From Geodermatophilaceae bacterium NBWT11 (lineage in GTDB: Bacteria; Actinomycetota; Actinomycetes; Mycobacteriales; Geodermatophilaceae), in contig CP043652.1 in NCBI GenBank assembly GCA_014218215.1, positions 496,001 through 560,000 of the forward strand: DNA of 64,000 nt. Direction: 5' to 3'. The notes beneath the pieces are model-generated. The model searched no databases and was not told the DNA's origin. It saw only the letters and a list, made by a program, of their open reading frames with translations. Below are positions 16,864 to 25,246 of the stretch, in pieces (the stretch's first letter is position 1; the number at the start of each line of letters is the position of its first letter). A program made the position numbers and the translations under genes.

Positions 16864-17102
16864 GGTCCTCCTCGGGCGGTGCGCAGGCGAGCCGGGCGAG
16901 GCCGGACTGGGGGCGCAGCGTAGTCAGCCGCGAAGCCGGTCGGGTGTCCACCAGCGTGTCCCCGAATGAGAATCGGGGACGACCGGTGTCCCGTTCGGTG
17001 TCACGGGGATGTTGCGCACAGATGACGGGCGTGTAACCGGCATCACGGTCGGGCGGGCCAGTCTCGGCAGCCACACCCGCCGTCGACCCCCAGGAGCCCC
17101 CC
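16864..17102. promoter_or_regulatory. Divergent promoter/operator region between two APC permeases
   Basis: A 239-base non-coding interval. At 16958-16980 GTCCCCGA and TCGGGGAC flank a 7-base spacer, a perfect 8-bp inverted repeat. A second, weaker inverted repeat, CCCGT-8-ACGGG, lies at 16990-17007. The sequence GTGTC recurs four times between 16945 and 17002. This is the expected site for the IclR protein encoded at 14651-15400, controlling both directions. Assignment to that regulator is inference. Confidence 0.5.
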
Positions 17103-18572
17103 GTGGCCACCGTCTCGGACCCCGCACCACCCGGAAGCACCGCGACACCCGACGGGCACCGGCTCTCCGGGAAGCTCGGGGTCGGTGCCATCGTGTTCAT
17201 GGTCGTCGCCGCCGCCGCGCCGCTCACCGTCGTCGCCGGCACCGTCCCGATCGGCATCGCCGCCGGCAACGGCCCCGGCTTCCCCGCCACCTACCTGGTG
17301 TCGGCGATCGTGCTGGCGTTCTTCGCCGTCGGCTTCACCGCGATGACCAGGCACGTGCCGAACGCCGGGGCCTTCTACTCCTACATCGGCGTGGGCCTGG
17401 GCCGCGGCTGGGGGCTGGGCAGCGCGCTGGTCGCGCTGGTCAGCTACGTGACGGTGCAGGGCGCCGTCTACGGCTACATCGGCTTCGCCCTCGGTGGGCT
17501 GGTCGAGTCCTACGGCGGTCCGTCGCTGCCGTGGTGGCTGTGGACCTTCGTCGTCCTGGGCATCACCGGGCTGCTGGGCTTCCGGCACATCGAGCTGTCC
17601 TCCAAGGTGCTCGGGGTGCTGCTGGTCGCCGAGGTGGCCATCGTGCTGCTGCTCGATGCCGTCGTGGTCGGGAAGGGCGGCACCGACGAGGGCCTGTCGA
17701 CGGCGTTCCTCAACCCGTCCGAGGTGCTCTCCGGGGCACCGGGCCTCGGGTTGATGTTCGCCATCGCCGGGTTCATCGGCTTCGAGGCGACGGCGATCTT
17801 CCGGGACGAGGCCCGCGACCCCGACCGCACCATCCCGCGCGCCACCTACGCAGCGCTGGCGATCATCGGCGTCTTCTACACCCTGAGCGCCTGGGCCGTG
17901 GTCAGTGCCTGGGGCGACAGCGGGGTCGTCGCGGTGGCCGCCGCCGACCCCGGCAACATGCTCGTCATCACCGCCCAGGAGTACCTGGGGACGGCGGCCG
18001 GCGACGTCCTGCAGGTCCTGTTCATCACCAGCCTGTTCGCCGCGGTGCTGAGCTTCCACAACGTGCTCAGCCGCTACTTCTTCTCCCTGGGCAACACCGG
18101 CGTCGTCCCGGCCTCGTTCGGCCGCAGCCACGGCAAGCACTCCTCGCCGCACGTCGCCTCGCTGGTGACCAGCGTGGTGGGCGCCGTCCTCATGGCGGTC
18201 AGCGCGATCGCCGGGCTGGACCCGGTGCTGGAGGTCTTCACCTGGCTGGCCGGCATCGCCAGCGTCGGCATCGTCGGGCTGATGCTGCTGGCCTGCATCG
18301 CCGTCCTGGTCTTCTTCCGCCGCACCGGGGTCGACCGCCGTCCCTGGCAGACGCTCGTCGCACCCGCCCTCGGCGTGCTCGGGCTCATCGCGATCCTCGT
18401 GCTCCTGGTGGAGAACCTCCCGCTGCTGATGGGCGGCTCGACCGCCCTCGGCGTCGGCGCCGGGGTGCTCCTGCTCGTCGCCCTGGCCGGCGGGTTCGTC
18501 CTGGCCAAGGCCCGCCCGTCCGCCGCCCGCGACCTCGTCCGCGCCACCCGCCCCGACGCCCCCCAGATCTGA
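17103..18572 (+). CDS. APC-family permease (putative amine transporter)
   Basis: 489 residues, about 12-14 transmembrane helices. Typical APC segments are LGVGAIVFMVVAAAAPLTVV (helix 1), PNAGAFYSYIGVGLGRGWGL and AIAGFIGFEATAIFRDEARD (helix 6). It lies 11 bases upstream of a copper amine oxidase gene in the same operon, so import of a primary amine (for example phenylethylamine, tyramine or histamine) is the likely job. The GTG start at 17103 is preceded by AGGAG at 17093-17097. It is not closely similar to the divergent APC permease. Confidence 0.88.
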   Translation: MATVSDPAPPGSTATPDGHRLSGKLGVGAIVFMVVAAAAPLTVVAGTVPIGIAAGNGPGFPATYLVSAIVLAFFAVGFTAMTRHVPNAGAFYSYIGVGLGRGWGLGSALVALVSYVTVQGAVYGYIGFALGGLVESYGGPSLPWWLWTFVVLGITGLLGFRHIELSSKVLGVLLVAEVAIVLLLDAVVVGKGGTDEGLSTAFLNPSEVLSGAPGLGLMFAIAGFIGFEATAIFRDEARDPDRTIPRATYAALAIIGVFYTLSAWAVVSAWGDSGVVAVAAADPGNMLVITAQEYLGTAAGDVLQVLFITSLFAAVLSFHNVLSRYFFSLGNTGVVPASFGRSHGKHSSPHVASLVTSVVGAVLMAVSAIAGLDPVLEVFTWLAGIASVGIVGLMLLACIAVLVFFRRTGVDRRPWQTLVAPALGVLGLIAILVLLVENLPLLMGGSTALGVGAGVLLLVALAGGFVLAKARPSAARDLVRATRPDAPQI

Positions 18573-18583
18573 GGAGACCGACC

Positions 18584-20491
18584 ATGACCACCACGGAGAA
18601 CCGCACCACCGCCACCCACCCGCTCTCCCGGATGTCGGCCGAGGAGGTCGACACCGCCCGCTCGATCGTCACCGACGCCGGCCTGGTGCAGCCCAGCACC
18701 GTGTTCGTCTACGTCGGGCTGGAGGAGCCGCACAAGCGCGACGTGCTGGAGTTCGTCCCGGGCGCGCAGGTCGAGCGTCGGCTGCGCCTGCTGCTGTTGG
18801 ACCGGGCCACCGGCTCCGGGCGCGACGTGCTCGTCTCGGTCACCGCGGGCACCGTCGTCCGGGACACCGAGATCGACGGCGTCGCCGACGGCCAGGTGCC
18901 GATCACCGACGCCGAGTTCGAGGCCATCGAGCCGATCCTGGCCACCGACGAGGGCTGGCTGGCCGCGATGGCCAAGCGCGGGCTGGACGTCGCCGACGTG
19001 CGCGCGGTGCCGCTGTCGGCCGGGTCCTACTTCCCCGAGGAGCACGGCCACCGCGTCGTCCGGGTGCTCGGCTTCCACCAGGCCGACCCGCAGGACCTGC
19101 CGTGGGCGCACCCGGTGGACGGCGTCGTCGCCTACGTCGACATCACCCGCGGTGTGACCACGGCGGTGCACGACCACTTCGACCTGCCGGTGCCCGCCGA
19201 GCGGGCGTCGCTGGAGGGCACGCCGCGCGACCTGAAGCCGATCGAGATCACCCAGCCCGAGGGCCGCTCGTTCACCGTCGAGGACGACGTCGTCCGCTGG
19301 GCCGGCTGGGAGTTCCGGGTCGGCTTCGACGTGCGCGAGGGCCTGACGCTCAACCAGCTGTCCATCGACGGCCGCTCGGTGGTGCACCGCGCATCGATCG
19401 CCGAGATGGTCGTGCCCTACGCCGACCCCTCACCGGTGCGGTTCTGGCAGAACTACTTCGACACCGGCGAGTACCTCTTCGCCCGGTACACCAACTCCCT
19501 CGAGCTGGGCTGCGACTGCCTGGGCGACATCCAGTACTTCGACGCCACCATCGCCGACGAGACCGGGGCGCCCCGGGTGATGCGCAACGCCATCTGCCTG
19601 CACGAGGAGGACTACGGCGTCGGGTGGAAGCACACCGACATGTTCACCGGGATGGCCGAGACGCGGCGCTCGCGCCGGCTGGTGATCAGCTTCTTCACCA
19701 CGATCGGCAACTACGACTACGGCTTCTACTGGTACCTCTACACCGACGGCACGATCCAGCTGGAGTCCAAGGCCACCGGCGTCGTCTTCACCTCGGCCTA
19801 CCGCGGCGAGGAGCACCCCTACGCCACCGAGATCGCCCCCGGGCTGGGCGCCCCGTTCCACCAGCACCTGTTCTCCGCCCGGCTGGACATGGCCGTGGAC
19901 GCCGCCGACGGCTCGGGCAACACCGTGCACGAGGTGGACGCCGTCCGGGTGCCGGTGAGCGACACCAACCCCTACGGCAACGCCTTCACCCGCTCGCTCA
20001 CCCCGGTCACCCGGGAGTCCGAGGGCGGCCGGAGCACCGACGCCACGAAGGGCCGCACCTGGCACGTGGTCAACCCGAACAAGACCAACCGGCTGGGCCA
20101 GCCGGTCGGGTACGCGCTGCACCCGGAGAACGCCCCGGTCCTGCTCGCCGACGACAGCTCCTCGATCCACCAGCGGGCGACGTTCGCCACGAAGTCGCTG
20201 TGGGTGACCGAGTACGACCCGGCCGAGCGTTATCCCGCCGGGGACTTCGTCAACCAGCACCCCGGTGCCGCCGGCCTGCCGGCGTTCATCGAGGGCGACG
20301 CCCCGCTGGAGGACGCCGACGTCGTCCTGTGGCACACGTTCGGGCTGACCCACTTCCCGCGCCCGGAGGACTGGCCGGTCATGCCCACCGACTACGCCGG
20401 GTTCGTGCTCAAGCCGGTCGGGTTCTTCGACGCCAACCCCGCGCTGGGGGTCCCGGCCTCGACGTCCGCGCACTGCCAGGGCAAGGGGTGA
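18584..20491 (+). CDS. Copper-containing primary-amine oxidase
   Basis: 635 residues, normal for bacterial enzymes of this family. It oxidises primary amines with O2 to the aldehyde, ammonia and H2O2. The topaquinone precursor tyrosine is Y377 in TIGNYDYGFY (consensus TxxNYD/EY). The catalytic base is D293 in NYFDTGEYLF, at the usual 84-residue distance. Copper ligands are the HQH of FHQHLFSARLD and the His of LTHFPRPEDWPVMP near the C-terminus. N-terminal N2/N3 domains are present, and no signal peptide is seen, so the enzyme is cytoplasmic. The start ATG follows GAGGAGA. It is co-transcribed with an APC permease, and its stop overlaps the next gene (GTGA). Confidence 0.95.
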   Translation: MTTTENRTTATHPLSRMSAEEVDTARSIVTDAGLVQPSTVFVYVGLEEPHKRDVLEFVPGAQVERRLRLLLLDRATGSGRDVLVSVTAGTVVRDTEIDGVADGQVPITDAEFEAIEPILATDEGWLAAMAKRGLDVADVRAVPLSAGSYFPEEHGHRVVRVLGFHQADPQDLPWAHPVDGVVAYVDITRGVTTAVHDHFDLPVPAERASLEGTPRDLKPIEITQPEGRSFTVEDDVVRWAGWEFRVGFDVREGLTLNQLSIDGRSVVHRASIAEMVVPYADPSPVRFWQNYFDTGEYLFARYTNSLELGCDCLGDIQYFDATIADETGAPRVMRNAICLHEEDYGVGWKHTDMFTGMAETRRSRRLVISFFTTIGNYDYGFYWYLYTDGTIQLESKATGVVFTSAYRGEEHPYATEIAPGLGAPFHQHLFSARLDMAVDAADGSGNTVHEVDAVRVPVSDTNPYGNAFTRSLTPVTRESEGGRSTDATKGRTWHVVNPNKTNRLGQPVGYALHPENAPVLLADDSSSIHQRATFATKSLWVTEYDPAERYPAGDFVNQHPGAAGLPAFIEGDAPLEDADVVLWHTFGLTHFPRPEDWPVMPTDYAGFVLKPVGFFDANPALGVPASTSAHCQGKG

Positions 20492-20859
20492 CGGCGACCC
20501 TGCCCCTGACCGGGTCCACCCGGGCCATCGCCCTCGGCCGGGCCGCCGCGGTGCTCGCGGTCGGCTCGGCCGGGGTGCACCTGCTGCTCGCCGCGAGCGG
20601 GGAGCTCTCCGCCGTCGCCATGGCGGTGATGGCGCTGGCGTGTCTGCCGTGCGCCTGGCACCTGTGGCGGGCGCCGTCGGGGCAGGTGTGGGCGCTGAGC
20701 GCCCTGGTGGACGCCGGGATGCTGGCCGTGCACGCCCCGATGGTGGCCGGCGGTGGTCACGACGGGATGGCGCACGGTCCCTCGTCGACGGTGGTGGCCG
20801 GGCTGGCCCTGGTCACCGTGCAGCTGGTCCTGGCCGCGGTGGCGCTGCTGCGCCGCTGA
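20488..20859 (+). CDS. Small four-helix membrane protein with a His-containing loop
   Basis: 123 residues with about four transmembrane segments and a loop GGGHDGMAHG between the third and fourth. The GTG start overlaps the stop of the copper amine oxidase gene. I recognise no named family. The His/Met loop could bind a metal, so a role in copper supply to the oxidase is attractive given the coupling, but nothing in the sequence proves it. The gene ends 7 bases from the convergent zinc-ribbon gene. Confidence 0.7.
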   Translation: MTATLPLTGSTRAIALGRAAAVLAVGSAGVHLLLAASGELSAVAMAVMALACLPCAWHLWRAPSGQVWALSALVDAGMLAVHAPMVAGGGHDGMAHGPSSTVVAGLALVTVQLVLAAVALLRR

Positions 20860-20866
20860 GCCGGCG

Positions 20867-20968
20867 TCAGTGCCGGGTCGTGCCGCAGTCGGTGCAGCGC
20901 TTGCGGTGGGACTCGTTGGTGGTGGGGCAGTTGGCGCAGGTCCAGGCGCCGCGTTCGAGAGTGCGCAC
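20867..20968 (-). CDS. Tiny zinc-ribbon protein (33 residues)
   Basis: Starts at a GTG with GGGGGA 5 bases upstream and encodes RTLERGAWTCANCPTTNES then KRCTDCGTTRH. Two CxxC knuckles separated by 11 residues, with the first preceded by Trp, resemble a RanBP2-type zinc finger. In longer proteins this module binds RNA or protein. A stand-alone 33-residue copy could be a real small protein; its length makes the call uncertain. It is divergent from the lipoprotein gene at 21113 across a region with a 13-bp inverted repeat. Confidence 0.5.
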   Translation of the reverse strand: MRTLERGAWTCANCPTTNESHRKRCTDCGTTRH

Positions 20969-20986
20969 GGGGTCCCCCAGCGGGTG

Positions 20987-21086
20987 GTCGAGGTGTGACG
21001 TGCACGACGGTAGGCACACGTCATGACGAATCGGTGAACCGACGGTTGCGATCCCGCACCGATCCACCCCGGTGTCACACCTCGAC
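20987..21086. promoter_or_regulatory. Divergent control region with 13-bp inverted repeats
   Basis: GTCGAGGTGTGAC at 20987-20999 and its perfect complement GTCACACCTCGAC at 21074-21086 are 74 bases apart, in the interval between the zinc-ribbon and lipoprotein genes. Inside lies a smaller palindrome, TCGGT-GA-ACCGA (21031-21042). Paired distant sites are typical of a repressor that loops DNA, or of one site per divergent promoter. The regulator is unknown. Confidence 0.55.
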
Positions 21087-21112
21087 GACCCGACAGCGGC
21101 GAGGATGAGCCG

Positions 21113-22279
21113 GTGACCCGCACGCGACTGATCCCCCTGGCCGGCCTCCTGTGCCTGAGCGCCGGCTGCACCTCCTTCGCCGACCGGGACACTGCCGACC
21201 CGACGAGCACCCCCTCCTCGTCCGCGCCGACCACCACCACGTCGGCCCCCTCGACCGGCCTCGCGGTCACCGAGGAGACCGACCTGGCCGTCGACGCCGA
21301 CACGGTCACCGGCGCCCGCGTGGTGCTGGACCCCGACGGGTCGCCCGTGACGCTGGTGCTGACCTCGACGGGGGCCACCGTGGTGGCGTCCGGCGGCACG
21401 ACGTCGGTCACCGGCACCGTCGTCGGCGACCTGGTGACCACCGACGACGGGCCCGTGGGCGTGACGCTCACCGCCGACCCGGTCAGCCCCGACCCGGTCC
21501 TGGGCCTCTACCCGTTCGACGACGGTCAGGTGCCCAACGGCAACGGCCCGGCCGCCCAGCCCGTCCCCCTGCAGCCCGGGGAGACCGCCCCCCGCGGCGT
21601 TCCGCTGTTCGCGGCCGCCAGCACGGACGGCGCGACGCTCTACGTCCTCGTCGAGGACACCGACGCGGTCGGGGCCACCGTGTTCGCCCTGGACCCGGGC
21701 ACCGGGGAGGTCCTCGACACCGCCGAGGTCGACCCGGGCGTCGCCGACCCGACCGCGCTGGAGCTGGCCGGCCTGGCGTCCACCGGCGACGGCGGCCTCG
21801 TCCTCGGCCTCACCGTGGACGCCGCCGAGGGGTCGGCGTCGGTGCTGGTCGGGCTGGACGCCGACCTGGAGCCCGTCGGCGACCCGGTGGACGTGCAGCC
21901 CGGGGACGACCGTGCCCCGCTGGTCGCCGTCACCACCGACGCCGACGGCGCGCCGGTCGCCCTGCTCGACGACCCGGCGCAGGGCCTGGCCCTCGTGCAG
22001 CCCGACCTGGCCACCGGCGGACAGGAGTCCCGTCCGCTCACCACCGACCCCGGGGGCCGCGCCGCCGGTCTGGCCGTCGGAGAGTCCGGGGTGCTCGTCG
22101 CCCTGCTGGACCAGGGCTCGCCCACCGTGGTGCTCACCCCGCCCGGCGACGCGGACCCGACCACCCTGGAGCTGTGCAGCGGCACCGGCGACGCGCTGGC
22201 CGTGACGGCCGACCCCGACGGCGGCTTCCTGGTCGCCGGCACCTGCGACGGGGAGAGCCTGCTGTGGACCCTCGGCTGA
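21113..22279 (+). CDS. Lipoprotein, beta-propeller-like
   Basis: 388 residues. The signal peptide ends in a lipobox, LCLSAGC, followed by a Ser/Thr/Pro-rich spacer (about residues 24-45), so it is expected to be anchored to the outer face of the membrane. The remainder consists of repeated short beta segments with DPDG, DGAT and DGGL turns, resembling a PQQ/YVTN-type propeller. No catalytic motif is seen. It precedes a second lipoprotein of the same kind by 13 bases, and the two probably arose by duplication and act together. Confidence 0.75.
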   Translation: MTRTRLIPLAGLLCLSAGCTSFADRDTADPTSTPSSSAPTTTTSAPSTGLAVTEETDLAVDADTVTGARVVLDPDGSPVTLVLTSTGATVVASGGTTSVTGTVVGDLVTTDDGPVGVTLTADPVSPDPVLGLYPFDDGQVPNGNGPAAQPVPLQPGETAPRGVPLFAAASTDGATLYVLVEDTDAVGATVFALDPGTGEVLDTAEVDPGVADPTALELAGLASTGDGGLVLGLTVDAAEGSASVLVGLDADLEPVGDPVDVQPGDDRAPLVAVTTDADGAPVALLDDPAQGLALVQPDLATGGQESRPLTTDPGGRAAGLAVGESGVLVALLDQGSPTVVLTPPGDADPTTLELCSGTGDALAVTADPDGGFLVAGTCDGESLLWTLG

Positions 22280-22292
22280 GTCGGACCTGACC

Positions 22293-23288
22293 GTGCGCCG
22301 GGTCTTGGCCCTCGCGGCGGCTCTGCTCCTGGTCGGCTGCACCGGGCCGGCCGGGGACGACGCCGCGCCGCGGGCCCCCCGGCTGCTGGTGCTGCCCGGT
22401 TCGCTGCCGGTCGCGGACCTGGCGCTGGTCGAGGGGCAGGTGCACGCCCTGACCGGGAACGACGCGGGCCTGCTGCTGGTGGTGCTGGACCGCGACCCGC
22501 TCGCCGCGGGGGTGGCCGCCCCGGTCGCCGGCCGGCCCACCGAGCTGCTGGAGGTCCGCGGCACGCTCCTGGCCGCCACCCAGGCGCCCGACACCGTGCT
22601 GGGCATGGACCGGGACACCGGACAGGTCCGGGTGCTCGCCGAGCTCGCCGCCGCCGGCGGCGGCCCCCAGCTGGGCACCGACGGGGGCGACAGCTTCGCT
22701 GTCAGCGGCCCGGCCGCCCCGGGCGGACCGGTGACGCTCGCCGTGCTCAGCGGGGACGTCGTGGCCACCGACGTCCCGCTGCCGTTCCCGGCGACCGCGA
22801 CCGGGCCGCCCGTCACGGTCGCCGACCTCGCCGTGCTGCGCACCGGGTCGAGGACGGCGCTGGTCGTCGCCACCGTCGACGGGGCCGGTGCGACCACGCT
22901 GACCTGGCTGGACGTCACCGTGCCCGGCGCGGTGACCGTGCCGCGCACCCACCCCCTGGCCGGCGCGGTCGCGAGCCTGGGCCTGCGGGACGACACGGTG
23001 CTGGCTGCGACCACCCGCGACGAGCGGGCCTGGCTGGAGACGACGGACGGGGAACCGGTGGACCTCGGCCCCGGTCGGGCGGTGGACCTCGCCGTGGCCG
23101 GGGAGGCGGTCGCCGTGGCGGTCCAGGACGCCGGCACCGCACGGGTGGTGGTCGGCGACGGGCAGCAGCGCTCGGCGTTCGTGCTCGGCAACGGGGTGGC
23201 GGTGACCTCGCTGGTCGCCGACGGCTCCGGCGGCTGGGTGGCCGGCGGCGCCCGGGGCGACTCGCCGGTGGTGTGGCTGCTGGGCTGA
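22293..23288 (+). CDS. Lipoprotein, beta-propeller-like (second of pair)
   Basis: 331 residues. The lipobox is ALLLVGC at residues 10-16, with a short linker after it. Repeated beta segments resemble those of the preceding lipoprotein, including a similar C-terminal ending (GGWVAGGARGDSPVVWLLG here; GGFLVAGTCDGESLLWTLG there). This supports common ancestry by duplication. Function is unknown. The gene ends 14 bases from a convergent membrane-protein gene. Confidence 0.72.
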   Translation: MRRVLALAAALLLVGCTGPAGDDAAPRAPRLLVLPGSLPVADLALVEGQVHALTGNDAGLLLVVLDRDPLAAGVAAPVAGRPTELLEVRGTLLAATQAPDTVLGMDRDTGQVRVLAELAAAGGGPQLGTDGGDSFAVSGPAAPGGPVTLAVLSGDVVATDVPLPFPATATGPPVTVADLAVLRTGSRTALVVATVDGAGATTLTWLDVTVPGAVTVPRTHPLAGAVASLGLRDDTVLAATTRDERAWLETTDGEPVDLGPGRAVDLAVAGEAVAVAVQDAGTARVVVGDGQQRSAFVLGNGVAVTSLVADGSGGWVAGGARGDSPVVWLLG

Positions 23289-23302
23289 GTGGGGGCGGCG
23301 GG

Positions 23303-23950
23303 TCAGCCGCGCTGCAGGCCCCCGCAGCCACCGGCGCCGCACGCGCAGCCGCCGCACCCGGCCGGAGCGACCGGCTCCGGGGTCGCGGCGACGCGGCGCA
23401 CCGCGAGGGCGGCCAGCCCGGTGAGCACACCGAGCACGGCGGCGGCCACGCCCACCGCGACGACGGCCGACGCGGTCAGCCAGGCGGGGCCGGCGAGCAC
23501 GGTGCCGACCGCGAGGGCGGCGACGGCGAGCCCGGAGACGAGCAGGGCACGGGTGCGGCGGGCGGCGTCGGCCCGGGCCACCAGGGCGCCGAGGGCGAGG
23601 ACGAGCAGGGCCACGCAGGCCCACCCGGCGACCGGGGACGGGAACAGCGCCAGGCCGATGCCGACCAGCCCGGCCCAGGCCGCGCCGGCGCCGACGACGG
23701 CGGCCTGCCGGTCGACCAGGCCGGCGCGACCGGCCCGCAGCGCGGTCACCCCGCGGACCACGCCGAGCGCACCGACCCCGGCCAGCAGCACCCGGGCGCC
23801 ACCGCCGGCCCACAGGACCGCGGTCAGCCCGAGCAGGACGAGGAGGCCGCCCTGGGCCACCAGCCACGGCCAGGACCGGCGGGCCTGGGCCGGGGAGTCC
23901 GTCGCCGCGGGGGTGGCGGCAGGGGTGGGGCGCTGGGCAGACGTCGTCAC
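23303..23950 (-). CDS. Multi-pass membrane protein with Cys/Gly-rich C-terminus
   Basis: 215 residues from a GTG at 23950 that has GGAG 4 bases upstream; an ATG at 23968 is an alternative start. A hydrophilic Ala/Pro-rich N-terminus (about 28 residues) is followed by about six hydrophobic segments. The C-terminus is CGGCACGAGGCGG, a cysteine cluster that could bind a metal. I recognise no family. It is divergent from the SseB-like gene. Confidence 0.62.
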   Translation of the reverse strand: MTTSAQRPTPAATPAATDSPAQARRSWPWLVAQGGLLVLLGLTAVLWAGGGARVLLAGVGALGVVRGVTALRAGRAGLVDRQAAVVGAGAAWAGLVGIGLALFPSPVAGWACVALLVLALGALVARADAARRTRALLVSGLAVAALAVGTVLAGPAWLTASAVVAVGVAAAVLGVLTGLAALAVRRVAATPEPVAPAGCGGCACGAGGCGGLQRG

Positions 23951-24005
23951 CGCTCCAGTGTCCCCCATCCGACGGCGCGGCCGGGCCGGGGCAGACTCGA
24001 CGGCG

Positions 24006-24773
24006 ATGCCCGACCCCGAGAGCGCCCCCGTGCCCGACGTCCGCAACCGGCACGCCCAGCAGGCCCTGGCCGCCTTCGAGGCCTCCCGGGACCGGCAGCA
24101 CTGGGTGCTCGCCGTCCGCACCCTGCTGCAGGGGCGGCTGCTCACCGACGTCACGCGCGCCGTCCGCGACCCCGACGACGGGGCACCGTTCTCCATCAGC
24201 GGCGGGCAGACCACCGACGGCTCCCCGGTGGCCTTCGCCTACACCGACCTGGCCGCGGTGGTCGCCCACACCGGGGTGGCCGCGCCCGAGGTCGTGGCCC
24301 CCACCGCGGTCGGTGTGCTGGACCTGGTCACCCGCGCACCCGGCACCGGCCTGGCCGTCGACCCGGCCGGGGCGTGCCTGGTCCTGCGGCCCGCCGAGCT
24401 GGCGGCGGTGCTGCGCGGACGACGCAACACACCGGTCAAGGAGGCGCTGGTGGTCGGCGACCACGAGCTGCTGCTGCGCGTGCTGGGCCACCAGCTCGAC
24501 GACGACGCGTTGCTCCTGGAGGCCGTCACCGCCCCCCGCGAGGGCTCCCCGGTGCTGACGGCCCGGCTGCCCGACGGGCGGGCCGCGGCGCTGGCGTTCA
24601 CCTCGTCCCTGGAGGTCGAGGCGGTCCTCCCCGGGTCGGCGTCCGCGGTCCGACCCCTCCGGGCGTTCCTGCAGCGGGTGCTCGACGACGGCCGTCCCGG
24701 CCTGGTGCTGGACCCGGCCGGCCCCTCGGCGACGCTCACCCCCGCTGAGCTGCGCCGCGTCCTGGGCGGTTGA
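24006..24773 (+). CDS. SseB-like protein
   Basis: 255 residues, soluble. The N-terminal half (DVRNRHAQQALAAFEASRDR, LAVRTLLQGRLLTDV, SISGGQTTDGSPVAFAYTD, LVTRAPGTGLAVDPAG) matches the SseB N-terminal domain common in actinobacterial and enterobacterial proteins of unknown role. The C-terminal half repeats a similar alpha/beta pattern (LTARLPDGRAAALAFTS, GLVLDPAGPSATLTP). It probably has a scaffold or regulatory role. It starts at the ATG at 24006 and is convergent with the DUF3892-like gene, 7 bases away. Confidence 0.68.
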   Translation: MPDPESAPVPDVRNRHAQQALAAFEASRDRQHWVLAVRTLLQGRLLTDVTRAVRDPDDGAPFSISGGQTTDGSPVAFAYTDLAAVVAHTGVAAPEVVAPTAVGVLDLVTRAPGTGLAVDPAGACLVLRPAELAAVLRGRRNTPVKEALVVGDHELLLRVLGHQLDDDALLLEAVTAPREGSPVLTARLPDGRAAALAFTSSLEVEAVLPGSASAVRPLRAFLQRVLDDGRPGLVLDPAGPSATLTPAELRRVLGG

Positions 24774-24780
24774 GCGGGAC

Positions 24781-25113
24781 TCAGCCGCGCCGGGGACGCC
24801 CCGCGGTGCGCACGGCCTGCTCGGCGGTGGGCACGTCCCCGTGCCGGGTGCAGGTCGCCAGCGCGTCGAGCTCGTTGGCGTCGTCGCGCCGGCCGCTGCT
24901 GTGCAGCCACCGGCGCCCTGCGCCGTCACCCCGGACCTCCACGGCGATCGGGCCCTGCGACCACGGGACGGCGTAGTGCACCCCGGTCTCGATGTCCGCC
25001 GCGACGTCGGCCACCTCGCGCGGCGACCAGTCCTGGTGTGCCCCGCCGCACACCGCCGTCAGCGCCCCACCGGCGTCGCGGTGGCAGCTGAAGACGAACC
25101 TGGTCGTGCGCAC
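24781..25113 (-). CDS. DUF3892-like protein
   Basis: 110 residues from the GTG at 25113, which has GGAG 8 bases upstream; a longer start at 25248 is less likely because the added residues are low complexity. The pattern fits DUF3892: a first beta pair RFVFSCHRDAGGALTAVCGG, then SPREVADVAADIETGVHYAV, then a strand pair and the C-terminal RRDDANELDALATC. Function is unknown. It is divergent from the DUF1206 gene. Confidence 0.6.
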   Translation of the reverse strand: MRTTRFVFSCHRDAGGALTAVCGGAHQDWSPREVADVAADIETGVHYAVPWSQGPIAVEVRGDGAGRRWLHSSGRRDDANELDALATCTRHGDVPTAEQAVRTAGRPRRG

Positions 25114-25246
25114 GGGCGTGCTCCGGCCTGCCGGGGAGCGGACGCCCGACCGGGAACCCGAGGGCACAGCGTCCCACGGCCCGGCGGGGGTGATGCCCGT
25201 GTGCCACGCTCCAGCGGCACCGGGGGAACGACGAGGAGGAGCCACC

